Positions 25,407-34,584 are shown, counted from the first letter of the stretch. The stretch: 64,000 nucleotides of DNA from a bacterium (GCA_002710785.1 PAMC01000018.1:1-64000), one strand, 5' to 3'. Numbers and translations are program-made. The notes: a model not told the origin generated them from the sequence alone.

Positions 25407-25410
25407 GCCC
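25340..25410 (-). tRNA. tRNA-Trp(CCA), integration site
   Basis: Acceptor GGGCCTA pairs with TGGGCCC. The anticodon stem CTGGT/ACCAG encloses loop CTCCAAA (CCA), and the discriminator G is typical for Trp. It is intact and overlaps the integrase 3' end on the other strand. Confidence 0.95.
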
Positions 25411-25450
25411 ATCTATAAATATAAATCTACTACACAGGCCCAGTTGTGGC

Positions 25451-25565
25451 GAGACCAGAATTCTACTTGAGCAAACGAGGAAGGAATGAGAGCTTGCTCG
25501 CATTCATCTTCCGAGTGCAGGTCAAGCAAGAAATCTATAATTTCTTACCACTAAACTATAGGCCC
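25451..25565 (-). pseudogene. Shredded copy of tRNA-Trp with hairpin insert
   Basis: On the minus strand the first 20 nt of tRNA-Trp (25565-25546) are followed by a 79-nt insert and then by the next tRNA segment, GTAGAATTCTGGTCTC (25466-25451), after which similarity ends in the anticodon loop. Both segments match the intact gene exactly. The insert folds into a long hairpin (25479-25512, 14 pairs) and a second one (25528-25546). It looks like an att scar or a split tRNA relic. Confidence 0.8.
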
Positions 25566-25566
25566 G

Positions 25567-25590
25567 GAAATTGCCCGGGAGGCAATTTCA
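25567..25590. repeat. Hairpin beside the shredded tRNA
   Basis: GAAATTGCC/GGCAATTTC with loop CGGGA, directly next to the GGGCC end of the tRNA copy, no T-run. The remaining gap to 25677 holds nothing else I can support. Confidence 0.5.
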
Positions 25591-25677
25591 GTTCTGTTAC
25601 TCAGAATCTGAAATAAGTTCTCCCAGCTACATTACTCACGTAAGTGCGCTACATAGTAGGCGATAGGCCAGAGAAAA

Positions 25678-26574
25678 TCAATCCTCAAGCCAGTTGGTAA
25701 CTAATTTTTGTGCAGCGCCCACAGTGTCTGGTTGTAGCCAATTGACCTCGTCATTCTTCTGTAGCCAGGTGAGTTGGCGCTTCGCGTACTGCCAGTTTTT
25801 GGCGAGAAATTGCTCCACAAACTGCTCGTTGGTGAGCTCGCCTTGGACCCACGCGGCACCAATGGTGTACTCAAAGCCAAATTCAGCCAGTCGCTCTGGC
25901 GTGCAGTCTTGAGCTAGTAGCCACGCCACTTCATCTTTAAAGCCACCATGGAGCCATGAGTTAGCTCGCTTCGTGATTCGCTCACGCAAGTCGTCTTTGC
26001 TGCGTTCAGTGCCGAGCCAGAGGGTGTCGTACAGTTCTTCGGTAGGGATAGCTGGTACGTGACCAATTGCGGCTACAATCTCCAGCGCTCTAATAAGTCG
26101 CCGTTTATTGTTTGGGTCGATGGTGGCTGCGCGAGCGCTATCGCGCTCGCGCAGCTCAGCGTGGAGGTCCTCAGTAGACATCTTCTCGAGCTTCCCTCGC
26201 AATGTTGGGTTGGGTGCCACCTCGGGCATACTCAAGCGACCAAGCAGGAGGTCGACGTAGAAAAACGTACCACCCGCAATAATTGGCAGCTTGCCGCGAG
26301 CGGTAATGTCGGCAATGGCCGCACGGCCGTCGCGCACGAAATCAGCTGCGGTGTACACGTCGCTGATATCGACCACGTCAATGAAGTGGTGGGGTACACC
26401 CTGCATCTCCTCTTTGGTTACCTTAGCGGTACCAATATTAAGCTTCCGATACACCTGCCGACTGTCAGCCGAAATGACCTCCCCGTCAAACTGCTTGGCC
26501 AGCTCAACCGCCAAGCCAGTTTTACCCGAAGCAGTAGCCCCGACAATCACCAATACTTTTTGCTTGTCACTCAT
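25678..26574 (-). CDS. miaA: tRNA dimethylallyltransferase MiaA
   Basis: Adds dimethylallyl to N6 of A37 in tRNAs reading UNN codons. 298 aa with the P-loop GATASGKT, DSRQVYRKLNIGTAK, GVPHHFID and GGTFFYVDLLL, and the tRNA-binding helical region ending in TWLQKND. The ATG lies 4 nt after the 3' end of tRNA-Leu(CAA), so enzyme and a substrate tRNA are probably made from one transcript. Length is normal. Confidence 0.96.
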   Translation of the reverse strand: MSDKQKVLVIVGATASGKTGLAVELAKQFDGEVISADSRQVYRKLNIGTAKVTKEEMQGVPHHFIDVVDISDVYTAADFVRDGRAAIADITARGKLPIIAGGTFFYVDLLLGRLSMPEVAPNPTLRGKLEKMSTEDLHAELRERDSARAATIDPNNKRRLIRALEIVAAIGHVPAIPTEELYDTLWLGTERSKDDLRERITKRANSWLHGGFKDEVAWLLAQDCTPERLAEFGFEYTIGAAWVQGELTNEQFVEQFLAKNWQYAKRQLTWLQKNDEVNWLQPDTVGAAQKLVTNWLED

Positions 26575-26578
26575 TTGG

Positions 26579-26660
26579 TGCCTCGGGAGGGAGTCGAACC
26601 CTCATGGCTTGCGCCATGCGATTTTGAGTCGCACGTGTATACCAATTCCACCACCGAGGC
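26579..26660 (-). tRNA. tRNA-Leu(CAA)
   Basis: Acceptor GCCTCGG pairs with CCGAGGC. The anticodon stem TGCGA/TCGCA encloses loop CTCAAAA (CAA), with a long variable arm and discriminator A. A36-A37-A38 is the MiaA recognition context. miaA follows after 4 nt. Confidence 0.95.
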
Positions 26661-26816
26661 AATTGTTGTGGCTGTGAGTTTAGCAAAAAAAGGCTATTTT
26701 AACTAGCTAGGTAGTTATAAACAGGGCGTTATTGTGGCTCGTGGTACTATGAAGGAACGAACAGCAGGGCCTAACGGTGGGTACCAAAAACGTTCGCTTT
26801 ACAACGTATTTTTGTT

Positions 26817-28100
26817 ATGGCAGCCTTTAAAGGAGACTCGATCTTTTGGATTGAAACGCACAAGATTGTGGCCAACCCGTACCAGCCGCGGCGGGAGTTT
26901 GATGAGCAAAAACTCAAAGAGCTCTCAGAGTCGATTCGCATGTACGGCGTGTTGCAGCCGCTGACGGTGAGTCGCAAAGAAGTGACAGCTGAAGACGGCG
27001 CGTTTAAAACCGAGTACGAACTGATTGCCGGCGAGCGACGTCTGCGCGCGAGTAAGCTCGCGGGCCTCGAGCAGGTGCCGGTTATTATTCGCGAAGGGGA
27101 GGATAGTGAGCAAGAGAAACTCGAGCTCGCGATTATCGAAAACCTGCAACGCGAGGATCTTAACGCAGTTGACCGGGCGCTGGCGTTTAAGCAACTAGCT
27201 GATGTGTTTGAGCTCTCGCACAGCCAGGTCGCCAAGAAGGTGGGCCGCAGTCGGGAGTACGTCTCGAACTCCATTCGTCTCCTTAACCTACCCGACTACA
27301 TGCTCGAGTCGGTGAAGACCGCCGACATCAGCGAAGGGCACGCGCGCACGCTCTTGATGCTCAATGACCGACCAGAAGAACAAGACACACTGTACCGAGA
27401 GATTCTGCTTAAGAAACTGACTGTACGTGAGGTTGAGCGCATTGCGCGCAAGATCGCAACCGACAAGGTCCGCAAGCAGCAGTGGAAGGGCACTGACCCG
27501 GAGCTCATCGAGAAAGAGAAGCAATTTACCGAGACGCTTGGCACTCGCGTGCAGCTCACGCGCACCGACTACGGTGGCAAGATTACCATCGACTACTTCT
27601 CAGACGAGGACCTCGACGTACTGCTCGAGACCTTGGCGGCACAAAAAGCGGGCCGCAGCGCACCAGCTGTATCGGCGGTGACCAGCGCTGCGACTGCGGT
27701 AGAAACCCAACCAACCGACGAGCCGCTGGAGCAGCTCACTGAGAGCACTCCGCTCGAACCAATTGCAGCCGATGTAACGAGTGTGCCTGAGCAAGCTACT
27801 CCAGAGCCTAAACCTAACGCCACCGAACCAACTACGGAACTCGCCTCACCAGTGGAGCCAGCAGCAGGTGGCTCGTCGCTGCGCAGCAAACTCGCGAGTT
27901 TATTTAGTGATGTGCCAGCCGCCTCACAAGCCCCGACTGTCGCTCCCGAAGTGCCCGCCCCTGAACCTGATCCGCAACCAGAACCAGCTCCAGCGCCCGA
28001 GGCTAGAGATGCCGTAGCGCCTGCAGCAACGGCTAGCGAGGAGGCTAAAACAACCGACGAAGATGATGACCTTTACGGAGTAAAAAACTTTAGTGTATAG
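26817..28100 (+). CDS. parB: ParB/Spo0J-like partition protein with long disordered tail
   Basis: 427 aa. The N-terminal ParB/Sulfiredoxin domain has NPYQPRREFDE and the CTP-binding GERRLRAS box with ENLQREDLN, then a KorB-type HTH (LSHSQVAKKVGRSREYVSN). These would load on parS and spread. From about residue 280 a Pro/Ala/Glu/Thr-rich segment of some 145 residues ends in an acidic DEDDDLYGVKNF; normal ParBs have a compact dimerisation domain there. No parA or evident parS is in the window. Upstream TACAAC lies 13 nt from the ATG. Confidence 0.9.
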   Translation: MAAFKGDSIFWIETHKIVANPYQPRREFDEQKLKELSESIRMYGVLQPLTVSRKEVTAEDGAFKTEYELIAGERRLRASKLAGLEQVPVIIREGEDSEQEKLELAIIENLQREDLNAVDRALAFKQLADVFELSHSQVAKKVGRSREYVSNSIRLLNLPDYMLESVKTADISEGHARTLLMLNDRPEEQDTLYREILLKKLTVREVERIARKIATDKVRKQQWKGTDPELIEKEKQFTETLGTRVQLTRTDYGGKITIDYFSDEDLDVLLETLAAQKAGRSAPAVSAVTSAATAVETQPTDEPLEQLTESTPLEPIAADVTSVPEQATPEPKPNATEPTTELASPVEPAAGGSSLRSKLASLFSDVPAASQAPTVAPEVPAPEPDPQPEPAPAPEARDAVAPAATASEEAKTTDEDDDLYGVKNFSV

Positions 28101-28102
28101 CG

Positions 28103-29641
28103 CTACGCCTCGGCTGCTCGCTCAAGCGCACTACGAATGCGTCGCTTAGCGAGCGAAGTTTTAGCGCCATCGAGCCACTTCTGTGTTGGTTTGGCTCCTT
28201 TGCGGGTCTCAATTTCTACAATATCACCGTTATGCAGTTCGCTATCGAGACTTACCAATTTTTGGTTTACCTTGGCACCTGACATTTTGTCGCCAATCTC
28301 GGAGTGAATCGCGTAAGCAAAATCGATCGGAGAGGCACCGCGGGGCAGGTCGACTACGTCGCCGTTGGGGGTAAAGACAAAGATCCGGTCGTGGAAGAAG
28401 TCGGTCCGCATATCGTCGACAAACTCTTGGCTGGAGCTCTTTTCGTGTGTATACATCTCGCCAATCTGGCTAATCCAGGCCGGAATCTTTTCGCGGTGTG
28501 GGGTATCTTTAGAAATTTCTGTCTCTTGGCGCTTTTGCTCACGCCAGATAAACGGCCGAAAGAGCGACGGCGCCATTTTGCTAAACCACGAACCACCAGC
28601 CAGGTCGGTGTCCTTAGATTTGTAGATGAGGTGTGAGGCTACACCGTACTCAGCTTCGTGGTGCATGGTCTGGGTACGAATTTGGACCTCGAGAATATTC
28701 TCCGCCGGCGTGGTGACAGTGGTGTGGATCGACTGGTAGCCGTTGGGCTTCGGGAAGGCAATGTAGTCTTTCATGCGGCCCGGCAGTGGTCGCCAAATTT
28801 TGTGAATGATACCCAATGCGCGGTAACACTCCTCAACGTTAGGTACCACAACGCGCAGCGCTAAGAGGTCGTAGATAAGATCAAGGTTCCACTCTTTACG
28901 CTTGAGCTTGTGGTAGAGGCTGTACATCCCCTTAACGCGGTATGATGTTTGAAAATCGCGTAGACCAGCGTCAGCGAGCTCTTTCTGAAGACTCTTTCGC
29001 TCTTTCTCCAAGACCTCGTCAGCTTTGCCGACCACCCGCCTGATGGTCTCTTGTACGCGCTCGTACTCCTCGGGGTAGACGTAGGGGAAGGCAAGGTCCT
29101 CGAGCTCTTTGCGAATACGGCCCATACCGAGCCGGTGCGCGACTGGCACGTAAATTTCGAGTGTCTCGCGCGCAATACGCAGCTGCTTTTCTTCAGACAC
29201 GTACTGGAGCGTCTGCATGTTGTGCAAACGGTCCACTAATTTAATGATGAGCACGCGAATGTCTTGGCTGGTCGCAACAAACAGCTTGCGCAGCGACTCG
29301 TTGTGACGGTCGGTACCGTAGTAGCGCACTGAGGAGAGCTTGGTGACGCCCTCAACCAAAAAGAGAATTTCGTCGCCAAACTCCTCGCGGATCTGCTCGT
29401 CCGTTACCTCGGTATCTTCGATGGTGTCGTGCAGGAGGCCAGCGGTAATGGTGCGCGGACCCATTCCCATATCAGCCAAGCGCAGCGCAACTGAGGCAAC
29501 ATGGCTCATGTACGGGTCACCCGAGTAGCGCTTGTGCCCCTCATGCGCGCGCTCAGCCATCTGGTAGGCCTTCTCGATAATCTTTTTGTCAGCCTCGGTT
29601 GGGTTGTTGAGGTGACCGATGATTTCGGTTGCGGTAACCAT
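28103..29641 (-). CDS. rel: RelA/SpoT-type (p)ppGpp synthetase/hydrolase, short form
   Basis: About 512 aa from MVTATEIIG. The HD hydrolase domain has YMSHVASVA and LLHDTIEDT, the synthetase domain has RVKGMYSLYHKLKRK, DLLALRV and PNGYQSIHTTV, and a TGS domain has IFVFTPNGDVVDLPRGASPIDFAY. The C-terminal helical, CC and ACT/RRM regulatory domains of full Rel (about 740 aa) are absent. It should both make and break the stringent-response alarmone, with reduced ribosome control. CATAAT is 6 nt before the ATG. Stop is 2 nt from the parB stop (convergent). Confidence 0.94.
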   Translation of the reverse strand: MVTATEIIGHLNNPTEADKKIIEKAYQMAERAHEGHKRYSGDPYMSHVASVALRLADMGMGPRTITAGLLHDTIEDTEVTDEQIREEFGDEILFLVEGVTKLSSVRYYGTDRHNESLRKLFVATSQDIRVLIIKLVDRLHNMQTLQYVSEEKQLRIARETLEIYVPVAHRLGMGRIRKELEDLAFPYVYPEEYERVQETIRRVVGKADEVLEKERKSLQKELADAGLRDFQTSYRVKGMYSLYHKLKRKEWNLDLIYDLLALRVVVPNVEECYRALGIIHKIWRPLPGRMKDYIAFPKPNGYQSIHTTVTTPAENILEVQIRTQTMHHEAEYGVASHLIYKSKDTDLAGGSWFSKMAPSLFRPFIWREQKRQETEISKDTPHREKIPAWISQIGEMYTHEKSSSQEFVDDMRTDFFHDRIFVFTPNGDVVDLPRGASPIDFAYAIHSEIGDKMSGAKVNQKLVSLDSELHNGDIVEIETRKGAKPTQKWLDGAKTSLAKRRIRSALERAAEA

Positions 29642-29683
29642 AAATGCATTATGGTACTGCAAATGCAGTTTGGCAAGCCCGAG

Positions 29684-32056
29684 CTACTGCTTCAACCACT
29701 CGACCGCATCTTCCACGGTGAATTTATCGATATCTAAATCGTCAGGCAAGTTAATTCGCTTAAAGCCCTTGCGCAGGTAGCGACCCGACTTACTCCCGTA
29801 CACATTGATGAGTTTGCGGGTTTTTGGGTGAATACCCACTTCTTTAACCAGCTTCTCACCCTTTCGCAGCTGCTTTGGCTCGCTGAGAATTTCCATCGCG
29901 CGCTCAAAGGTGATGGAGTACGGATCGTCCTCTCCCTTAAGTGAGCGGAAGTCGCCGGCATGCCCGATGTACGGTCCGTACTGGCCGGTGTTAGCAATGA
30001 CGGGCTCGCCGGTCTTAGGGTGTTCGCCGAGCTCACGGGGCAGCAACAAGAGCTTAACCGCCAGCTCGATCGTGACGTCCTCAGGCGATACATCTTTGGG
30101 TAGTCCGGCACGACGTGGCTTCTCGGCTTTTTCCTTACTACCTTTCTTGCCTTTCTCTGGCGTGGCACCAAGCTGCACGTATGGTCCGTAGCGGCCGTTT
30201 AAGACAAAAATCGGCTGCCCGGTCTCAGGATGGTTTCCGATTGGCTCGTCGTCTTTGATCTCGCTACCGTCAACGAGGCGAGCGCCATCGCAGTCGGGGA
30301 ATCGCTCACACGAGAGGAAGGTGCCGTTCTTGCCAAGCTTGCGCACCATGGCAGCGCCACACTCTGGGCACGGAAATTCCTTCGGGCCGGGGCCAAGGTT
30401 GGTGAGTTTCTCGATGTCCTCCTTGGCAGCGACCGCTTTGTGGAAAGGTTTGTAGAAGTCGCTGAGCGTCTTCTGGTATTTGCGCTCACCGGTGGCGATA
30501 TCGTCGAGCTGATCTTCCATCTCACTGGTAAAATCGTCGTCGATGTAGTCGGCAAAGTGCTCTTCGAGGAAGCTCGACACAACGTCGCCGGTGTCGGTTG
30601 GAATGAGCGTACGCCCGTCTTTCTCGACGTAGCCACGGTCGATGATGGTCTTCATGATCGAGGCATACGTTGATGGGCGGCCAATACCACGCTTCTCGAG
30701 CTCTTTAATGAGACCAGCTTCCGTGTAGCGATTGGGCGGCTGCGTTTCTTTAGCTTCAATGTCGACATCAGAAACTGCCAGCGCCTCACCTGCTGTCACC
30801 TTCGGTACTTCCGTGTCCTCACCGCGCGCAGCTGGGTCCACCTTAAGCCAGCCATCAAATACCACGCGCGAGCCGTTCACCGCAAAGTCAGGAATCGACT
30901 CTGTTGCTCCCGTAACGTTCGCGAGTACTTTCGTGCGCTCTAGTTTAGCGTCGGTCATCTGCGAGGCAACGGCCCGGGCCCAGATAAGCTCGTAGAGTGC
31001 TTTTTGGTCAGCTGTGGCACCGGCTTGCTGCTTGGCAAAGTTGGTCGGCCGAATTGCCTCGTGCGCTTCCTGCGCTGCTTTGCTTTTGGTGCTGTACGTA
31101 CGTGGGGCGACGTACTCCTTGCCGTACTCATTGTGCACGAGAGCAATAATTTGCTTCTGCGCGATATCACTCATGTTAGTGCTGTCGGTACGCATGTAGG
31201 TGATGTGCCCAGCCTCGTACAGTTTCTGTGCCGCGCCCATGGTACGGCTTGGGGTAAAACCAAGACGGGTTGAGGCTGTTTGCTGCATGGTTGAGGTGGT
31301 AAACGGTGCACGAGGACTACGCTTAGCCTCACTCTCCTTAACCCCAACAATCTGCCAGTCGTGTGACTCACCGACTGCTTTAATACGCTCGGCCTCTTTG
31401 GCTTCACCAGGCTCTTCAACACAAGTGAACGGTACGGCCTTTTTGTCGATCGTGCAGTTGGCTGTGAGTACGAAGTAGTCATCTGGTTTAAAGGCACGGA
31501 TTTCTCGCTCGCGCTCCATCACAATGCGCAGTGCTGGCGACTGCACGCGCCCGGCTGAGAGCCCGTAGCGAACCTTCTTCCAAATCAGCCCAGAGAGATC
31601 GTATCCGACCAAACGGTCGAGGACGCGACGGGCCTCTTGAGCCTCTCGCAAGTGGGTATCAATTTTGCGGGGGTGCTTAATCGCCTCGGTCACCGCTGGT
31701 TCGGTAATTTCGTGAAAGACCACGCGTTTGAGGTTTTTGTTGGTGTCTTTTAGTAGCTCAGCGACGTGCCAGGCGATGGCCTCACCCTCGCGGTCGGGGT
31801 CAGAGGCCAGCAGGACCTCGTCGACTTTTTTGGCTGCTTTCTGTAGCTCTTCAATCACTTTTTCTTTGCCGGGCGAGATGATGTAGCGCGGCACGAACCC
31901 GCCATCGATATCGACCGCGTCCTTATTGCTCTTGGGGAGGTCGCGTACGTGCCCAATCGAGGACTTTACGGTGTATCCATCACCCAAATATTTTTCGATA
32001 GTCTTGGCTTTGGCAGGTGACTCAACGATCACCAACGTGCCTTTTTTGCTATTCAT
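29684..32056 (-). CDS. topA: DNA topoisomerase I
   Basis: Type IA topoisomerase that relaxes negative supercoils. About 790 aa from MNSKKGTLVIVESPAKAK; a longer frame of 32 codons upstream lacks similarity. The Toprim domain has ASDPDREGEAIAW, the active tyrosine is in ITYMRTDSTNMS, a C4 zinc finger has FPCPECGAAMVRKLGKNG, and C-terminal TopA repeats (HPETGQPIF..GRYGPYVQLG and two more) follow. The last 45 residues form a small basic domain. rel lies 42 nt downstream. Confidence 0.96.
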   Translation of the reverse strand: MNSKKGTLVIVESPAKAKTIEKYLGDGYTVKSSIGHVRDLPKSNKDAVDIDGGFVPRYIISPGKEKVIEELQKAAKKVDEVLLASDPDREGEAIAWHVAELLKDTNKNLKRVVFHEITEPAVTEAIKHPRKIDTHLREAQEARRVLDRLVGYDLSGLIWKKVRYGLSAGRVQSPALRIVMEREREIRAFKPDDYFVLTANCTIDKKAVPFTCVEEPGEAKEAERIKAVGESHDWQIVGVKESEAKRSPRAPFTTSTMQQTASTRLGFTPSRTMGAAQKLYEAGHITYMRTDSTNMSDIAQKQIIALVHNEYGKEYVAPRTYSTKSKAAQEAHEAIRPTNFAKQQAGATADQKALYELIWARAVASQMTDAKLERTKVLANVTGATESIPDFAVNGSRVVFDGWLKVDPAARGEDTEVPKVTAGEALAVSDVDIEAKETQPPNRYTEAGLIKELEKRGIGRPSTYASIMKTIIDRGYVEKDGRTLIPTDTGDVVSSFLEEHFADYIDDDFTSEMEDQLDDIATGERKYQKTLSDFYKPFHKAVAAKEDIEKLTNLGPGPKEFPCPECGAAMVRKLGKNGTFLSCERFPDCDGARLVDGSEIKDDEPIGNHPETGQPIFVLNGRYGPYVQLGATPEKGKKGSKEKAEKPRRAGLPKDVSPEDVTIELAVKLLLLPRELGEHPKTGEPVIANTGQYGPYIGHAGDFRSLKGEDDPYSITFERAMEILSEPKQLRKGEKLVKEVGIHPKTRKLINVYGSKSGRYLRKGFKRINLPDDLDIDKFTVEDAVEWLKQ

Positions 32057-32364
32057 CCCGCTAGAGATTAGAAAGTTAGACTCTGCTTGAAATAAATATT
32101 TCCCAAACAGGTATATCAAACAGCTAATAATTTGAACCCGTACTGAAACCAAAGGTTTTGATCTCTAACGGTACTCATGTCCGCTAACAAATACTACCGA
32201 TACATATATATGTCAAACCCAACCCTTACTTTTGTGAAGTGGAACGTTACTGTTTTATGTGTACTCATCAAAGAATCTATCAACCTTCTACCCACTATTT
32301 TATTAGACAAATCTTTTCCACAGGCTACATCACAAAAGTAAGAGTGGGTTCAAACCATAACCAC
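32057..32364. other. Intergenic gap between dprA and topA
   Basis: 308 bp. I see no RNA gene, repeat or convincing ORF here; a plus-strand frame entering dprA has no start signal. It must hold the topA promoter: TCTAAT lies 10 nt before the topA ATG. Confidence 0.4.
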
Positions 32365-33231
32365 TCACAACCGCCGATAGACGCCGTCAGTTTCGGCTAC
32401 GTGGCCAGTAAGCTCAAGCTCCATCAAGAGTACGTTTGCCTGTTCAGTCGGCAGGCTACTGCGGCGGATGAGCTCATCTTTTTCGAGTGGCTCGCTGAGT
32501 AAACTAAGTAGCGCTTGGGCGGCGGGCGCGACAGCGCCCGCCGCCGGATCTGCTGCCAGGTGCGCAGCCGGCGTGGGTGTCAGGCGCAGCGCATCAATAA
32601 CATCATTTGCTTCGGTCAAGGGTGCTGCGCCGAGCTTGAGAAACTGGTTCGTCCCGCGGCTCATGGGCGAAAAGATGTCACCGGGTACGACAAACAACTC
32701 GCGGTTGTAGTCGGTTGCCATTCGCGCCGTAATCAGCGAGCCAGACTGCTCAGCTGCTTCGATAATGATGGTGGCGTCACACAGCCCACAGACAATCCGG
32801 TTGCGCTGCGGGAAGGTCCAGCGTGCGACGCGTTGAGTAGCTGGAAACTCAGACAGGAGCGCACCACCCGCTTCGAGTATGCGGTAGGCCAAGCGTTTAT
32901 GTCGGGCGGGGTAGAGGACACTGTCGTCTAAGCCGCCACCCGGCACCGCTAGAGTGTAGAGCTGGTGGCGTAGCGCTGCTTCGTGCGCGAGCCCGTCGAT
33001 ACCAATCGCAAGCCCCGAGACAATACCAACCTGGTAGCCAGCCAGGCCGGCAATAATGTGCTCGACGACGGCCTTGCCGTAGCTGGTGTACTGCCGCGAG
33101 CCAACGACCGCGATGAGCGGCACGTCGGTGGGTGGCAGGGTGCCACGGTAGTTAAGCTCTTTTGGCGGTTGCGGAATTTCTTTGAGCAGCGCCGGGACAG
33201 TGTTTAAGGTCTCTATCGGATACGTCTCCAT
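32365..33231 (-). CDS. dprA: DNA-processing protein DprA
   Basis: Loads RecA on incoming single-stranded DNA in natural transformation. 288 aa with the Rossmann-like core: AVVGSRQYTSYG, SGLAIGIDGLAHEAAL, PGGGLDDSVLYPARH, SEFPATQRVARWTFPQRNRI and EAAEQSGSLITA. A C-terminal winged helix (about 230-288) is kept; the N-terminal SAM domain of many DprAs is missing. With the pilin-like proteins it suggests DNA uptake ability in this lineage. Confidence 0.94.
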   Translation of the reverse strand: METYPIETLNTVPALLKEIPQPPKELNYRGTLPPTDVPLIAVVGSRQYTSYGKAVVEHIIAGLAGYQVGIVSGLAIGIDGLAHEAALRHQLYTLAVPGGGLDDSVLYPARHKRLAYRILEAGGALLSEFPATQRVARWTFPQRNRIVCGLCDATIIIEAAEQSGSLITARMATDYNRELFVVPGDIFSPMSRGTNQFLKLGAAPLTEANDVIDALRLTPTPAAHLAADPAAGAVAPAAQALLSLLSEPLEKDELIRRSSLPTEQANVLLMELELTGHVAETDGVYRRL

Positions 33232-33278
33232 ACACTAAATAGTAGCGCAGATCATCTTTGTTTTAGAGGTGGATGCGG

Positions 33279-33284
33279 TATAAT
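33279..33284 (+). promoter_or_regulatory. -10 box of serS
   Basis: A perfect TATAAT 9 nt before the serS ATG leaves no room for a Shine-Dalgarno leader. The clearest case of the window-wide pattern. Confidence 0.75.
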
Positions 33285-33293
33285 CGAGCCACT

Positions 33294-34565
33294 ATGTTGG
33301 ATATTAAGTTTATTCGGGAAAACCTCGAGCTAGTGGAAATGGCCGCTGCTAAGAAGCATATAGCGGTGGACCTCAAACGGCTTATTAAGCTCGATGATGA
33401 GCGGCGTGAGATTACGCAGCGTCTGGAAGAGAAGCGTGCGGAGCAGAACAAAGTCTCAGAGCAAATTCCGAGCGCGAGCGCAGAAGAGAAGCAGTCGCTC
33501 ATTGCGAGCATGCAAGAGGTAAAGACGGCCGTACAGGCCGACGAGGAGGCGCTCAGGCCAGTTATGGAAGAGTGGCGCACGCTCATGTTGCAGGTGCCAC
33601 AAATTCCCGATATGACGGTCCCGGAGGGTGAGAGCGACGAGGATAATGAGGAGGTGCGCACCTGGGGTGAGCAAACGACTTTCGACTTCGAGCCCAAAGA
33701 TCACATCGAGCTCATGACCGCACTTAAGATGGTTGACTTCGAGCGCGGTACCAAAGTGCACGGCTTTCGGGGTTACTACCTCTTGGGCGACGGTGCTCGT
33801 CTCACCTGGGCTATCTGGAACTACGCCAACCAGTTTTTTATGGAGAAAGGATTTACTCCGATGATTCCACCGACCATCGTCCGCAAAGAGAACTTCTACG
33901 GCACCGGCCACTTGCCAAACGAAGCAGAAGACCTCTACGAAACCCAAGACGGCGACAGCTTAACCGGCACGAGCGAGGTCTCTGCCATGGGGTACTACCG
34001 AGACGAGATACTCGACAAAGCCCAGCTGCCAACGACGTTTCTAGCATTCTCTCCATGTTACCGGCGCGAGGCGGGGAGTCATGGTAAAGACACAAAAGGT
34101 CTCATCCGCGTACATGAGTTTTACAAGCTCGAGCAGGTGGTACTCTGCGAAGCCTCACACGAAGAGAGTGTGCGCTGGCACGAGCAGATTACCGCTAACT
34201 CAGAAGAGTTTATGCAGTCGCTTGGTATTCCGTACCACGTTGTCGTTAATTGTGGTGGCGACTTAGGGCAAGGACAGGTCAAGAAATACGACATCGAAGC
34301 CTGGGTCCCGAAGGAAGGTAAGTATCGTGAGACCCATTCATCTTCGTACTTCCACGATTTTCAAACCCGACGCTTTAACATCCGCTACAAAGACGAAGAT
34401 GGTACTGTGCGCTACGCTCACTCGCTCAACAACACCGCCATCGCAGCACCGCGCATCCTCGTTTCTTTGCTAGAAAACTTCCAGCAAGCCGACGGAAGCA
34501 TCGCCATTCCCGCACCGTTAGTACCGTTTTTCGGGAAAGATCGGATCGAGCTGCCGACTCGCTGA
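33294..34565 (+). CDS. serS: Seryl-tRNA synthetase
   Basis: 423 aa from MLDIKFIRENLELV; the frame opens earlier without similarity. The N-terminal coiled-coil arm (about 25-100) reads tRNA-Ser. Class II motifs follow: motif 2 FSPCYRREAGSHGKDTKGLIRVHEF and motif 3 with NNTAIAAPRILVSLLEN. TGTSEVSAMGYYRDE is the serine-binding stretch. TATAAT 9 nt upstream implies a leaderless mRNA. An ftsQ-like gene follows after 19 nt. Confidence 0.97.
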   Translation: MLDIKFIRENLELVEMAAAKKHIAVDLKRLIKLDDERREITQRLEEKRAEQNKVSEQIPSASAEEKQSLIASMQEVKTAVQADEEALRPVMEEWRTLMLQVPQIPDMTVPEGESDEDNEEVRTWGEQTTFDFEPKDHIELMTALKMVDFERGTKVHGFRGYYLLGDGARLTWAIWNYANQFFMEKGFTPMIPPTIVRKENFYGTGHLPNEAEDLYETQDGDSLTGTSEVSAMGYYRDEILDKAQLPTTFLAFSPCYRREAGSHGKDTKGLIRVHEFYKLEQVVLCEASHEESVRWHEQITANSEEFMQSLGIPYHVVVNCGGDLGQGQVKKYDIEAWVPKEGKYRETHSSSYFHDFQTRRFNIRYKDEDGTVRYAHSLNNTAIAAPRILVSLLENFQQADGSIAIPAPLVPFFGKDRIELPTR

Positions 34566-34584
34566 CGTGCTACCATAGGCCCGT

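Noticed and set aside
9425..25410. Element spanning exactly tRNA-Tyr to tRNA-Trp
   Set aside because: Tempting because both ends are tRNAs, but I found no tRNA-Trp fragment at the left side, and core-like features of the pilin genes leave the left border open.
29734..30636. Long antisense frames inside topA and other core genes
   Set aside because: High-GC third positions create long shadow frames; none has a start signal or domain.
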